Assembly: GCA_963681505.1 (NCBI GenBank)
Contig: OY811980.1
Location: 4,612,004-4,676,003, forward strand
Reading direction: 5' to 3'
DNA length: 64,000 bases
Source of the DNA: Eunapius fragilis
Lineage: Eukaryota; Porifera; Demospongiae; Spongillida; Spongillidae
Of the stretch, positions 22,487 through 35,113 are shown piece after piece. The position numbers were made by a program, and so were the translations under genes. Position 1 is the stretch's first letter; each line of letters begins with the position of its first letter. The notes under the pieces are model-generated. The model ran no database searches and was not told the DNA's origin. It saw only the letters and a program-made list of their open reading frames with translations.

Positions 22487-23915
22487 TTACATATATATGC
22501 AAGGGGGTGTGACATGCAAATTAATGTATGGTGGGGGGTTCATACATCTGTGCATCTGTGCATGCAGAGCGTAAATTCCAACTAAAAAGAATGGTTGCTT
22601 TCAGCCCTGCAGTAGATGCTTGTGTTTCATAGCCTCCACTACACTGTCTTGTCTCATACATTTTTTGCATCTCATAGCTTCCTCCCCATACAATTCCTTC
22701 ACTATAATTAAAGTGTTCCCTCACCACTCCCTAGATGGGGACCCCTCTCACACCTTGTGGCCGCCCCCCCCCCAAATCCTGAATCCACCACTGTTACAAT
22801 TTTAAAAAGTATCCATTGTATTTTACTATGAGATTTTTAATGCCAAGAATACCATAATTGAAAAGGCATATGGGCAAAGCCTCACATGATAGGCGAGCTT
22901 TCAGCGTCCCCCCCCCCCCCCCCCCCCCTCTAACCCTAGCTACGGACCCAATGGAAGAGCTAATAGCATTCTCTCCACCCCCCTTGCTGTGAACTTCTCT
23001 CACACTTTGTGCCCACCCCACCCCCACCCCCACCCCCTCCCCCTCCCAAATCCTGAATCCACCACTGTTTTGTGTCTCATCACCTCCACTACATGCTCAT
23101 GTGACCATGCCCTTGACCATGTGCTCTAGTTCAGAGTGGGGAGGAGGCGTGGTCAAGTTAAAGCCAAGCCGGAGGTGAAATGCAACCCTTCTTTTTTATT
23201 TATTTATGCTCTGCATACACAGATGTATTAGCCACTCTCCATATTGTTTTTTTTTTCAACAGCATGTCACACAGACAAACACAAACCATTCATGCTTGTG
23301 CTTCATAGCCTCCACTACATGTTCCTATCTCATGCCTGCACTATATGCTTGTGTCTCATAACCTCCATAGATCACTACATACTTATGTCTCATGCTAGCC
23401 TACAGTGTCTCATAGCAGCCTGCACTAAGTTCACATGCTTGTGTGGCCCGTCTCCTACACCTGATCTGATTGGGCAGCAATAATATTCACAGTCACTACA
23501 AGTACCTGTACATGAAAGGCTTCCATTATAGCCTGCACACATCTTTATAAATCCTTGAACTTACAGAACTTACTGTTCAGTAAGAACCATGTGTAATGGT
23601 ACCATTGAGGGACGAAAAGAGTCACATCACCTTTGTACATGCACACACACACCACACAACACACACTGAACTTGAGCACATAGTGAAGGGGTCACATGAG
23701 CATGTAGTGGAGGTAATGAGACAAAAGCATGTAGCAGTGGCGGATTTAGGATTTGGGAGGGTGAGGGCACAAGGTATGGGAGGTCCATTCATACTGCAAC
23801 TGTGGGGGGGGGGGGGGGGGGAGGATGCTGTAAGCTTGCCCATTCGGTGAGGCTTACCATGGTGCCTTCACATGGATGCACTGGCTATGGTGCCTTCACA
23901 TGTGTGAAGGCACCA

Positions 23916-24161
23916 CAGGGGTGGCGGAAGCAATTCAGATTTGGTCCGGCTTGGGCGTGGCCATAATAAAATTTACCGAAAACATGCATTCTATGTTCAC
24001 TTCCACAAACAAACTCATTCGCTATTGAAGATAAATCAACATCATCCAACTGCTCTTTGTAGATGCTTAGTATTAGGATTTAAGAAACTAATATATTTAA
24101 GCTCAGTATTAAGATTGGTCCTGCCAAAGCCGGACCTGCCCCCTCGGTTGCGCCACCCCTG
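23916..24161. mobile_element. hAT-like MITE, CAGGGGTGGCG ends (246 bp)
   Basis: Ends CAGGGGTGGCGGAAG and (complement of the right end) CAGGGGTGGCGCAAC, with an inner shared GGTCCGGCTTNGGC. CACCA flanks it on both sides (23911-23915 and 24162-24166), a likely 5-bp target duplication. It sits inside the 28-bp minisatellite near the centre of the palindrome. Confidence 0.75.
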
Positions 24162-24370
24162 CACCATAGCCAGTGTATCCATGTGAAGGCACCATAGCTA
24201 GTGTATCCATGTGAAGGCACCATAGCCAGTGTATCCATGTGAAGGCACCATAGCCAGTGTATCCATGTGAAGGCACCATAGCCAGTGTATCCATGTGAAG
24301 GCACCATAGCCAGTGTATCCATGTGAAGGCACCATATATAGCCAGTGCATCCATGTGAAGGCACCATGGT
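24162..24370. repeat. 28-bp minisatellite (about 7 copies)
   Basis: The unit is AAGGCACCATAGCCAGTGTA plus TCCATGTG, nearly identical between copies. Two inverted copies lie at 23850-23910 on the other side of the MITE. Confidence 0.92.
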
Positions 24371-25224
24371 AAGCCTCACCGAATGGGCAAGCTTACAGCA
24401 TCCCCCCCCCCCCCCCCCCCCAGTTGCAGTATGAGTGGACCCTCCCATACCTTGTGCCCTCACCCTCCCAAATCCTAAATCCGCCACTGCTACATGCTTT
24501 TATCTCATTACCTCCACTACATGCTCATGTGACCCCTTCACTATGTGCTCAAGTTCAGTGTGTGTTGTGTGGTGTGTGTGTGCATGTACAAAGGTGATGT
24601 GACTCTTTTCGTCCCTCAATGGTACCATTACACATGGTCCTTACTGAACAGTAAGTTCTGTAAGTTCAAGGATTTATAGAGATGTGTGCAGGCTATAATG
24701 GGAAGCCTTTATTATTGCTGCCCAATCAGATCAGATGTGGTAGATCTGAGGTACATGTACTAAAGTTTATATAGACAAGCACCCTGAGAATGTAGCATTC
24801 AAACTTCCATGGCTTCACCATATATAGTGAGACAAGGGCATCACAGTGGAGGTTATGAGACATGAGCATTTAATGCAGGCATGAGATAGGAACATGTAAT
24901 GGAGAAGCACAAGCATGAATGGTTTGTGTTAGTCAGTGTGTGAAGGTTGTCAAGGGCATGGTCACATGAGTTTGTAGTGGAAGACAATGAGACACAAAGC
25001 AGTGGTTGATTTGGGAGAGGGGGTGGCATAAGGTGTGTGTGTGGGGGGGGGGAACGTAAGGGTACAGGGGTACAGGCTCATCTTCCCCCTCCCCCCCCTT
25101 GGGGTCCTAGGAGACCTGCATGGGCATTCAGGGGAGGATATGAGACATGTAGTGGAGGCTATGAGATCCATGCAGTCCTGCGAGACGCAAGCCTGTGAGG
25201 TTTGTGTACATGTCTAAGTGTTAA

Positions 25225-25256
<32 letters not shown>

Positions 25257-25542
25257 TTTACATACATCTGCAAGGGGGTGTGACATGCGAGTTAAAGTAT
25301 TGTCACATAACCTCCACTCATGTCCCATGCCCTTCCTTCTCTATAAGTTCAGAGTGGGGGGAGGTGTGGTCGAGTTTAAAACCACTGCCGTGCTGATAGC
25401 AACCCTTATTTTTAGTTGGGATTTATGCTCTGCACGCACAGATGTATGAACCCCCTCACACAAAAATGTAGTGCAGGCTACAATACAGTACCATGTACTG
25501 GAGGTTAAGAGACACACATGTAGGGAGTTATGGATGTTAATG

Positions 25543-25582
<40 letters not shown>

Positions 25583-25815
25583 ACCTGTAGCTGCAAGGGT
25601 GTGACATGCAGATGAAATTAAAATATGGTCCATCTGTGGTTTCAGAGTAAATTCCAACACAAAATTACGCCTGTGATTTAACTCAACCACACCTCCCCCC
25701 CACTCAGAATTTACAGTGAAGGAAGGGCATGGGACAGGAGCATGTAGTGGAGGCTATGTGACACAAAAATGTATGAGACATGACCATGGAATGGAGGCTA
25801 TGAGACATAAGCTTG

Positions 25816-26612
25816 CCTTCCTGCTGTGCATTACTAGTATCCTATGTATGTTGTGGCCACGCCTAAATCTGTCTCTGTGTCGACTTCCGGTCCAGGGCAA
25901 CGCCCAAATCGAACTGTCATATAAGTATGTCATATGGTTACGTCATATTGCGTAAAGTTGACATCGCCCTGCTGCAAGCCTAATTAACGTACTTAGTTAT
26001 TGTACATTCGACGTAAGCAGGACTGTGACGAGGGCCCCAGTCCTCCTACGTCCTGGCTTGCGAGACTAACTAGATGTACATAAGTATTAACTTAATGAAA
26101 TTATAAATAGTGTCTCATTCCATCGATCGGAAATTGACATCGTCGTATCAACCCGAGGCTGCTAAATTTTGCCTTTAGCCTGCGACGTACACGTGCGTAC
26201 GTATTAGCTCAACTCCACACTCGGATCACGTGCCATCCCCCCGACATAGTTACAACGATTGGAGATTCAATGTTTCTGGTACAACGCTCCTCACAACTCC
26301 TTGTGTGGAGCGTTGTATGCTCCCCCCATAGGGGCCCCCAGAAGCTTTGAATTTATAACTGTGATGTTGCGCGATAATTATCAGGGGGATGGCACGTGAT
26401 CCGAGTGTGGCGCTGAACTAATACTTACGTGCACGTCGCAGGCTAAAGGCAAAATTTAGCAGCCTCGGGTTGCTACGAAGATGTCAATTTCCCATCGTTA
26501 CGATGGAATGAGACACCATTTATCATTCCCAGCTTGCCTGCTTGCCGTACGTTACTAATATCCGGCTTCTGGTGGGATCACGCCCAAATCGGTCTCTGTG
26601 TCGACTTCCGGT
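25816..26612. mobile_element. Foldback structure bordered by a direct repeat
   Basis: Arms at about 26095-26243 and 26384-26523 are complementary (key words GGATCACGTGCCATCCCCC, GCCTGCGACGTACACGTGC, AATTGACATCGTCG). The 140-bp loop contains a second small hairpin (ACAACGCTCC...GGAGCGTTGT, 26281-26311). Outside the arms an 80-bp direct repeat (25821-25892 and 26534-26612; it ends TCTGTGTCGACTTCCGGTCC) borders the structure. No coding sequence was seen. The family is unknown. Confidence 0.65.
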
Positions 26613-27138
26613 CCCAAATCTGTCTCTGTATTGGTCTCTGTGTCATTTGCTCTATGTCAACTGCTGTTGCGACGTACGTACAATTGTGAGGGCACGAGAC
26701 GGAGACAACATGCTGATTCAATATGGAATACTTCTTCCAATTATGGAAGCCGATTTTTAAATTGGAAGACCTAGTTTTCAATGCATAATATAGTTCTTCG
26801 ATGTACTAACTATGTGTTTCTCTCTTGGCAAAATAGGAAATCGTTAAGGTGTTGACACAAATGGTCGTGGAATATTGTAATGAGAAACGCTCCCACTGAC
26901 TACCTGTACATTGAGCACAATGTTATGACAATCCTAGGGAAGCCTAACCTTAAATAGGAAAAAATACGGCGACCCCACTAAAAATCATGGCAAATGTAGT
27001 ATACAAACAATTTCTTTTGGCAAAAGCTGAGAAAAATCTGGTGTGCTTGGTATTGAAGGACCCCATACATTTCTATGGGAAAATATACGGGAATATTCGC
27101 TGATTCGCAAACCGCGAATTAATTAGCTTTTCCCTTGA
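26613..27138. other. Unassigned
   Basis: No gene or repeat was recognised. Confidence 0.4.
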
Positions 27139-27512
27139 CCGCTCATTTCTGGATATGCCCTCTGCACCCACACATCACCACTGCACCCCACATTACCACT
27201 ACACTCCCACTCACCACTACACTCCCACATCACTACTGCACTCACCCACATCACCACTGCACCCCACATTACCACTACACTCCCACTCACCACTAACTCC
27301 CACATCACTACTGCACTCACCCACATCACCACTGCACCCCCACATTACCACTACACTCCCACATCACCACTGCACCCCACATTACCACTACACTCCCACA
27401 TCACCACTGCACCCCACATTACCACTACACTCCCACATCACCCCACATTACCACTACACTCCCACATCACCACTGCACCCCACATCACCACTGCACCCCA
27501 CATCACCACTCG
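27139..27512. repeat. Subterminal-type array and shared motif (right, inverted)
   Basis: GACCGCTCATTTCTGGATATG is the complement of the motif at 19606. It is followed by about 18 copies of CACATCACCACTGCACCC / ACATTACCACTACACTCCC (27165-27510). With 19476-19646 it could bound one roughly 8-kb composite element. Confidence 0.6.
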
Positions 27513-28637
27513 CGTATAGTCTCAGTTGCGGAGCTAGAACCCGCAGAATATATGCAAGCAAAGGACAACCGGGATATAGGTGTGGCTTCGTAGTTATTAG
27601 AAAGCCCGATTCCAATCCGGACTCACTTCGGTTCCATACTAAAATTTCAAATTTTCGATTTTCCAAATTATTTAAATTTGACAAAACCAATAATTGAACC
27701 CATTTTACGCAATCGTTCAAATTCTCGAATTTCCAATCCAAGCTGCCATCGAAATGAGGCGAATGTCTGACAAAATGTGATTATGTCATAAAACGAAAGA
27801 TCAATAAATGGCAATAAAATGGACAAACAAGAGTGCCATTAATAGAGAAATCGAAATGGCGGAAAGCCTTCATCGAATTGCGCATTTATTGGAAACCGTT
27901 AAGCCGTCTAATTAAGGTTATTGAAAATTTAAAAACCGGTCGGTTAAGGTAATCGATTGTTTAAAAAATAACCGGTCGATTGCGGTAAAACAGCCGGTTA
28001 TTATCTGTTAATTAATAAACAATTAAAAATCGATTTCTTCCCGCCGCATACAAAGACATCTACTTTGTAGAGGATATAATTGCCGAGCGAATGGCAAAAA
28101 AGAAAAACAGAAAGATACACGCCGAGCGCACGTTCGTCTATTCACGCCGATGAAAGAAATATTTGAACCTAGGGCACTTTACGAGCATTTAGAAAATGAC
28201 ACGCTCCTCCCACTCACACACGCACCAGCACTTACAATAAGGGCGCGCCCACATTTGATGTTATTAATCATTATTGACCTATAAAGAAAAATGACATTAC
28301 AAGTATGAGTAGTCCCAGCATCAAACTGATCTTTGTCTATTGACTATATAGGAATGTTCAATCCCTTCGCAACCATTGAATTTAACTGAGAGTAGTGTCA
28401 GCAGCACATGATAGTCAGCATCTTATCTGATGTATACATGCCATGCAGGTTCAAACATGTATATTACTACATATCATATCATATCATTTGCACTAATACA
28501 GCTCGGCAATATTATCGCTTGCGCTAAAGTATTTGTTATGATGACCCACCCCCTCACCTTGTGACATAGGTGAACATCAAGTTGCTTAATAACATTAACG
28601 TTAATAATGTTAACGTTACTGGTTACTGGTGGTAGTC
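27513..28637. other. Unassigned AT-rich stretch
   Basis: ACCGGTCG words recur at 27940-28000 (AAACCGGTCGGTTAAGG, AACCGGTCGATTGCGG). A dispersed repeat lies at 28096-28290. Otherwise nothing was recognised. Confidence 0.4.
28096..28290. repeat. Dispersed repeat, copy A
   Basis: The segment with ATACACGCCGAGCGCACG, CGCCGATGAAAGAA, ACGAGCATTTAGAAAA, GACACGCTCCTCCCACTCAC and GTTATTAATCATTATTG is repeated at 33573-33820 with about 15% differences by eye. Confidence 0.75.
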
Positions 28638-28978
<341 letters not shown>

Positions 28979-29367
28979 CACCCTCACCCCCATCATCACA
29001 CACACACATACACAGACACACACAGCAACAGGCAATCCCAAGTTGGTCCAGTACAGAGGGGAAGTACTAATTGTCCATCGCTGGAGTGAGAAGTAATTAC
29101 ATAAGTGTCAGGTAGCATTTCTCCCCCCCCCCCCCCCCCCCCCCCCCCCACAGCGAAACCGCTATCCGGAGACGGGTTGCAACGGTACTCCGTCTCTTTC
29201 GAACACGACGGGCTTCTACGTAAATGTCACGGAAACGTTTAGTGACGGTGCCCGTGTATGTACAATGGTAATCGACGAACGCTACAGCACGGTACCGTCC
29301 ACATAGTTATTGACGTCATGGTCACATGATTATTATTATTATTATTCTGACTGATGTAAGTGAAAAT

Positions 29368-29507
29368 GAGCGGCAAGCGACGCTACTGTCACCACTGTGG
29401 GGAATACGTGTGTAGATCTACATGTACATGTCCTGTCCAGAATGCTTCAAAATCAGCAGATACTGGTCTCCTGGAGGTGTGGACCTTCACGGGCGTGGCC
29501 TCATCAG
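29368..29507 (+). CDS. Zinc-finger first exon of a transposase-like gene
   Basis: From ATG at 29368 it reads SGKRRYCHHCGEYVCRSTCT, a CxxC...CxC cluster, then runs to a donor (ATCAG then GTAAAT) at about 29507. Starts of the form YCxHCxEYVSxxTxxRH are familiar from many uncharacterised transposase-like proteins of invertebrates (memory, not a search). Downstream, exon-like pieces DERLLARELC recur after TTTTTGTAACAG at 29723 and 29927. No catalytic domain follows, so the copy is a remnant. Confidence 0.4.
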
Positions 29508-29624
29508 GTAAATGTGTCGGTAGGCGCCATTTTTGTTGTGACGAACCCCCTTCTTTCAGTCTACAGGAATAGGTTGTAACGCGGAAGTACGTGCTTTTCG
29601 TTATGTAAGTTGATATCTGATACT

Positions 29625-29955
29625 TACTTGTATTTCCTCTCGCTTACCCTTTCCACGAACGTACTCTGGAGCGCCATGAGGTATGTCAATGTGTCACAAG
29701 ATCTCTTTTTTTTTTGTAACAGATGAACGTTTGCTGGCAAGAGAGTTGTGCCTTGCGCATGCATTACGGTATACTCTTTCCAATCTGTAAGTTGTTGTAT
29801 TATTATTGTTGGGCTTATGATTTTTGTTTCCTCGCTTACAGTCGAAGTTACTTTGTTTGTCTTTGGAGCGCAATGAGGTATGTGCAAAAGAATCTCTTTT
29901 TCTCACCTGCGACTTTTTGTAACAGATGAAGGTTTGATGACGAGAGAGTTGTGCG
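29625..29955. repeat. Diverged tandem duplication inside the TIR element
   Basis: Two roughly 170-180 bp units share CTCGCTTAC, TTGGAGCGC-ATGAGGTATGT, ATCTCTTTTT, TTTTTGTAACAGATGAA-GTTTG and CGAGAGAGTTGTG words in the same order, including an acceptor-like site and a short coding-looking block. Confidence 0.6.
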
Positions 29956-30482
29956 ACTGTCGTACAGGTTCACGCCCGTGTCATCAATAACCTAACCACA
30001 ATTGTGATTAAGCAAGTACTTCGTGTGGTTCTCATCCTATAATCGTATCTTTCAACAGGACAGAATCCTACCAGTACAGTTGTTTTGTACATCAATACGT
30101 ACAGAGACCAAGCAAAATACTTGCGTTTCCCTTTCGTACATGCCTATGTATTTGTACAATGACTTTTTCAAAACTGCTTCAGAATCTGAGAAAGGTGCAT
30201 GTGATAGTGTGGGTGCTGCATGGGTAGAAGCGGCGCGGTGCCTAAAACGTACCGACGGTGCGACACGGTAAAAAGCGAACCTCTTTAACCGTCGATTTAC
30301 CGAAGTGACGGATTTTAACGTATAAATGACGTGACAGAGTGACGGGGAAAGAGACGTTACCGTCCACTCTCAGTCCACAGACGGCCCGTTGAAATTGATT
30401 TCAACGGTATCCACCTACATCAAAGGGACGGGTAAGGTCACGTGATGAGACGTTACCGTGTCCATGTAACGGTTTCGCTGTG

Positions 30483-31486
30483 CCCCCCCCATATATATTG
30501 CCATGCTCCTAAAATAATATTGGAGTGTTCTATCCAGGGTTAGGGAAAACCTTTTGTCCATTGGAGTCAGGTAATAGCAATTTTAGGTTGCCCATTGGCA
30601 TGCACCCCCCCCCCCCCCCCCCCCCCCCCCCCTTGCTACCACATCCCTGAGTAGGTGGAACCATTCACTGCCCATGATTAAAAATAAAAATAGATTTTCA
30701 GTAACACATGTACAGGTGCCCCACCTCCTCCTGCAACACCAGATATGGGTTGGAGTGTAGTTAATTCTTAGTGGTAGTTGTGCCACAACCCCTAAGGCTG
30801 TTCTGATATGAATTGCCACAGAGTCACTGAAAAGATCTGCCTGTGTAACCTAGCTCATGCCTCTACAGCACTGTAATTTGTCAGTAGGTGTGCCTTTTTA
30901 AGATATCAATAACAACTTTAATCAATAACCATACAAATGTATAAATAAGTGTGTTAACGAATGGAGGTACAGTTTCACAATGAAAACGTTCCTGTAATGA
31001 CAGCTGCACAGGATTTCTCATTTCCTCATTGCCATAGTGGACGATAATCTGTTGAATGAGAAGAGGAGGGTGAATGAAATGGCCCAACATATAACATATG
31101 GCACATTGTCAATGGGTTGCAGGGCAAGATGTCACACACACACACAGACACACACATACAGACACACAGACACACACACACACAAGCATGCGCACACACA
31201 CACAAGCACACACAGCGTGTAGATGTGGAGCCCTCATATAAACTATAAACTACATTACTATTTTACAATAGAGTAGCTGTCAAGGGTGAACTCCCAGGCA
31301 GCTGCTAACATGACCTCCTTCTTATTCATTACCCATATGCTTTGGAAGGCTTACTGACTCTACACTTCCCAACCCTTCTTTTTTTTTTAGTACCTCTATA
31401 TGTCCCAACCCCCTCCTCCCCAGAAACAATAAGCTTCTCTAGCAAGTTGTGAGATACCATATCCCTGTACATGTAAATAGAGACCT
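30483..31486. other. Unassigned; C run and (CA) cluster
   Basis: A 29-base C run lies at 30604-30632 and a degenerate (CA)n tract at 31131-31215. No gene was recognised. Confidence 0.45.
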
Positions 31487-32245
31487 CACAAATCCACAAT
31501 CAGATAAAGGTACATATACATATAGGCAGCTGGAACAGACAAATACACAACCACATATGTACATAGGCTCCCGATATGAACAAACACTCAAAAAGTAAAG
31601 GGCTCATTTTGCTAGGTCTGGCTTGACCCTTTGCACGATTGTAATTGGAACACAGCTGACAAAAAAGAACCCTGTGGGTGTGGTGAGGAGTGTGTGAGGA
31701 GTGTGTGAATTTTCGGCTATTTTCCTTAACCCCTCACACTCCTGGAAAATACACCACACTCAAAGGGGTCCCTTTTTGTAGGCTACGCAACTTAACCCCT
31801 CACACTCCAGGAAAGTACTCCACACTCACAGGGGTATTTTAAGTCGGCTATGTTACTTAACCCCTCACACCTTATGGTGAACTTTCTGGTTATAGAACGG
31901 ACTAAAAAGAGCCCTGTGGGTGTGGTGAATTTTCCAGGATTGTGAGGGGTTGCGTGTAACATAGCCGATAAAAAAGAGCCCTGTGGGTCGGTGAACCTCT
32001 CCTACACTAAGCCCTTCAAAGGGGAGGAGGGGATTGGGACATACACATACACTGTGCTTAAAGATGGAACTCACAACCAGAGAACCTTGTTACCAGCCAT
32101 CCACCATCCTGAAGAGAGCACAAGTTCAGTATGATATTTGGGTGGTTAAAAATAAAAGTACATGTATCCACAATCAGATAAAGGCAGCTGGAACAGACAA
32201 ATACACAACCACATATGTACATAGGCTTTGGATATGAACAAAACA
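31487..32245. repeat. Repeat block bordered by an 80-bp direct repeat
   Basis: Direct repeats (31487-31577 and 32169-32245, containing GGCAGCTGGAACAGACAAAT and ACCACATATGTACATAGGCT) bound a core at 31660-31990. The core repeats CCCTGTGGGTGTGGTGA and TTAACCCCTCACACTCC several times in both orientations. The core looks like the subterminal region of a transposon collapsed onto itself. Confidence 0.6.
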
Positions 32246-32269
32246 ACCCATAGCTGGGAGAGCATGTGT

Positions 32270-32273
32270 GCAT

Positions 32274-32309
<36 letters not shown>

Positions 32310-32593
32310 AAACCACACCCAGGTATTAAAATGACCAGCAACCCTTTCTGGGGTACAGGCCACACCCAGACATTGAAACGACTAGAGAATCATTCTTGCC
32401 CAGACCAACTGCCTAGCATGCAGCTTGAGAGATTTAAACATTAACCCATTCTTGCCCAGGTAAAAGGCCACACCCACATGACACAACTGACTAGCAGCTA
32501 GAGATATTTAACCCATTCTTGCTCAGGGTACAGATCAACCCAACAGGTTTCAGCTAAAAAGATTTGTATACGCCCTAGGAAAAAGAGCTGGGA

Positions 32594-32642
<49 letters not shown>

Positions 32643-32815
32643 CACTGAAACACACACACACACATTCTTGCCCAGGGTACAGACCACAAGATGACACAAC
32701 TGACTGGCGTCTAGAGATATTTAACTCCTTCTTGCTCAGGGCACAGACCAAATCAACCGGTTATATAAAGAGATTCTCCTAACATGCATCCCAGGAAAAA
32801 GAGCACACATACACA

Positions 32816-32885
<70 letters not shown>

Positions 32886-32963
32886 TCTTGCCCAGGGCAC
32901 AGACCAACCCAACCGGTTACATAAAGAGATTCTCCTAATATACATCCCAGGAAAAAGAGCACA

Positions 32964-33025
<62 letters not shown>

Positions 33026-33294
33026 TTCTTGCGTAGGGTACAGACCACACCCAGATGACACACAACTTTTTGTAAGTTCTCGGGTTGGGGGCGGAGGGGG
33101 GGAGCTTATTCGTGGTACTTTACGGTAGTATTTTTTAAACTCCTTGCCCAGGGCATAGTCCGCATAGACCAACCCAACCGGTTACATAAAGAGATTCTCC
33201 TAATACATCCTAGGAAAAAGTGCACACACACATATATACACACAAACACACACACACACACACATACACACAAACACACACACACACATACACA

Positions 33295-33341
<47 letters not shown>

Positions 33342-33480
33342 ACACATTTCTGCCCAGGCTATAGACCACACCCAGATGACATAAATGACTAGCGGCTAGA
33401 GATACAGACCAATCCAACTGGTTAATCTGCATCAGCTAAAGAAAAGAGATTCTTCCTAATATACACCCAGGAAAAAGATC
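32270..33480. repeat. VNTR of 140-300 bp units with embedded (CA)n tracts
   Basis: About five copies carry CATTCTTGCCCAGGGTACAG, CACACCCAGATGACA, ACTAGCGGCTAGAGATA, CAACCCAACCGGTTA, CATAAAGAGATTCTCCTAAT and CCCAGGAAAAAGAGC, each followed by a CA or GT microsatellite of varying length (32278-32307, 32596-32638, 32820-32882, 32961-33022, 33222-33345). Confidence 0.85.
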
Positions 33481-33572
33481 TAGTCGTATGTGTGAATGTT
33501 TGTGTGCGCGCGCGTGGTGTACTTGTCATGCGCGATATATAGCAACAGACCGTTAACTTACGCAGTCGTAGA

Positions 33573-33820
33573 GAACAGGTTGATACACGCCGAGTGCATG
33601 TTCGTCGATATAGGTACGCCGATGAAAGAAGTTTTCAAACGTTTTGAACCAGACGCACATTACGAGCATTTAGAAAACGACACGCTCCTCCCACTCACAC
33701 ACTCACCAGCACCTATAACCAAGGATTATTAACCTGTAATTGTTAATAATCCTTGCTATAACTTGCTCCATAAGGACGCGCCCACCATTGGCATGTTATT
33801 AATCATTATTGGCTCAAAAT
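33573..33820. repeat. Dispersed repeat, copy B
   Basis: Partner of 28096-28290. A plus-strand frame crosses it and reads PMKEVFKRFEPDAHYEHLEN, then DTLLPLTHSPAP, so the repeat may descend from coding sequence. It contains a perfect 13-bp hairpin (AAGGATTATTAAC, 33722-33754). Confidence 0.7.
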
Positions 33821-34410
33821 AAGATTATTACGTAATTGGCAAAAGTAATTAATTTTGTTGTCGATTCTTCTGCTCGCAAGATGAAAGTGAAAAATAAAAG
33901 AATGCATAATTTATAATTTGAAAAATAATCCTACTGCATTCATGTATTTTAAAAATCAAATACTTTACATGAGTTTTCAATGTACAGACGTCTATGGATG
34001 TCCGAAATTGCTGGACATGTTGTTGTGCTGAAATGGCTCAGACAAAGCACCAAGTCCTGTTGACTCATTTGGTGCTACGAGTGCAGCAGAATGTGCTAGC
34101 GCTTGGTGCATGGCTGGTGTGAACTTTTAAGCTTGCCGAATGCTCACTCAGTTAATGATGTCTCGTTGAAAAGGTGTTCCATACAATCTTCATCAACTTG
34201 TGGAGGAGATTGTTCTTAATACTACAGGTAAATTAATCAAACACCTTCTGATCACATTTTCCATTTGCTCAGATCTTCACAGGAACACAATCCTACCAAA
34301 TTTTCACTGGATCAAATAATAGTTTCCTGGCCATTCCTGTTGTAGTAGTTCCTCCTGTTCCTACTGGGTCTGGTTTGTCAACAGTAAGCCTTGTCTCCTG
34401 GATGCATTTA

Positions 34411-34445
<35 letters not shown>

Positions 34446-35113
34446 TTACTTCTGCCTTAGTCTGGCTGTTTTCCTACTCCATGCACGTATGCTTTTGGAT
34501 TCTCATACCAGTTACGGTACATGTACAACTGCATCGTCAAAAAACCTCATCTGTATACAAATACAAGATGAAACACTATCACCAAATTGCCTTTTCATGC
34601 AGCCATCTTTCTGAAAACCTGAAGCTAAGATACGCTTTGTCCACTTCAGAAGCCACCATGAATTAATACTTCAACATAGTCTCCTGCTTCCTAATTAGGC
34701 TGAAGGAATCCTATGCTGGTAGTTGGAGTTCATCTTTTCTACAGGTTCAAACTGCTCCCTTCTTCATTTTATCATATTCGCGTTCAATGAACCCGATTAA
34801 TTTTGCTTACTACCCTAAAGTTATTGTCCTTACCTGGAACTTCAGCTTGCTTGAAACATATAACTCTAATATATTATTCCTGATCATGTAAAAACCAGTA
34901 CCTTCTGTGATCTGTGAGGGTGATTTAGCACTGAAAAAAAACAGCCTCCTTTCCTCGTGGAAATGTTTTGACAGCATTATCATAGTACACAATAAGAAGC
35001 ACACGTTATAAAGACATTCAACATGTGCATATAATGCTAAGCAATCACTAAAAGTACTACATAGCACTAGTCAACATAGTCTTATCTAAAAACGATTATC
35101 AACGGTCCATTAA
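33821..35113. other. Intergenic, 3' side of the EGF receptor gene
   Basis: A 33-base C run lies at 34413-34445. No second gene was recognised. The 3' untranslated region of the minus-strand receptor gene must lie at the right end of this stretch, but I could not pick a sure polyadenylation signal. Confidence 0.45.

Larger units (their letters stand above)
20585..25815. repeat. 5.2-kb imperfect palindrome built of nested repeats
   Basis: The left arm 20585-22080 is matched in reverse complement by 24480-25815; checkpoints are 20607/25790, 21490/25040, 21600/24930, 21750/24780 and 21900/24640. The core duplicates part of the arm again (23560-23870 forward, 24345-24700 inverted). Both arms contain (CA)n/(GT)n tracts, G or C runs of 15-24, a 28-30 bp word (TGTCTCATAGCCTCCACTAC), and ends of hAT-like MITEs (CAGTGGCGGATTTAGGATTT at about 22073 and 23733, inverted at 24487). 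The arms differ by indels, so the palindrome is not brand new. No gene was recognised inside it. Confidence 0.75.
29149..30482 (+). mobile_element. TIR element, CACAGCGAAACCG ends (1.33 kb)
   Basis: Left end CACAGCGAAACCGCTA (29149); right end is the complement of CACAGCGAAACCGTTA (30482). Both ends abut C runs (29123-29148 and 30483-30490), so the exact target duplication is hidden. Inside are a zinc-finger exon (29368-29507), a tandem duplication and C/G-rich, CpG-rich flanks with ACGGTAACG-type words. It is too short for a whole transposase, so it is probably a non-autonomous derivative. Superfamily not assigned. Confidence 0.7.
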
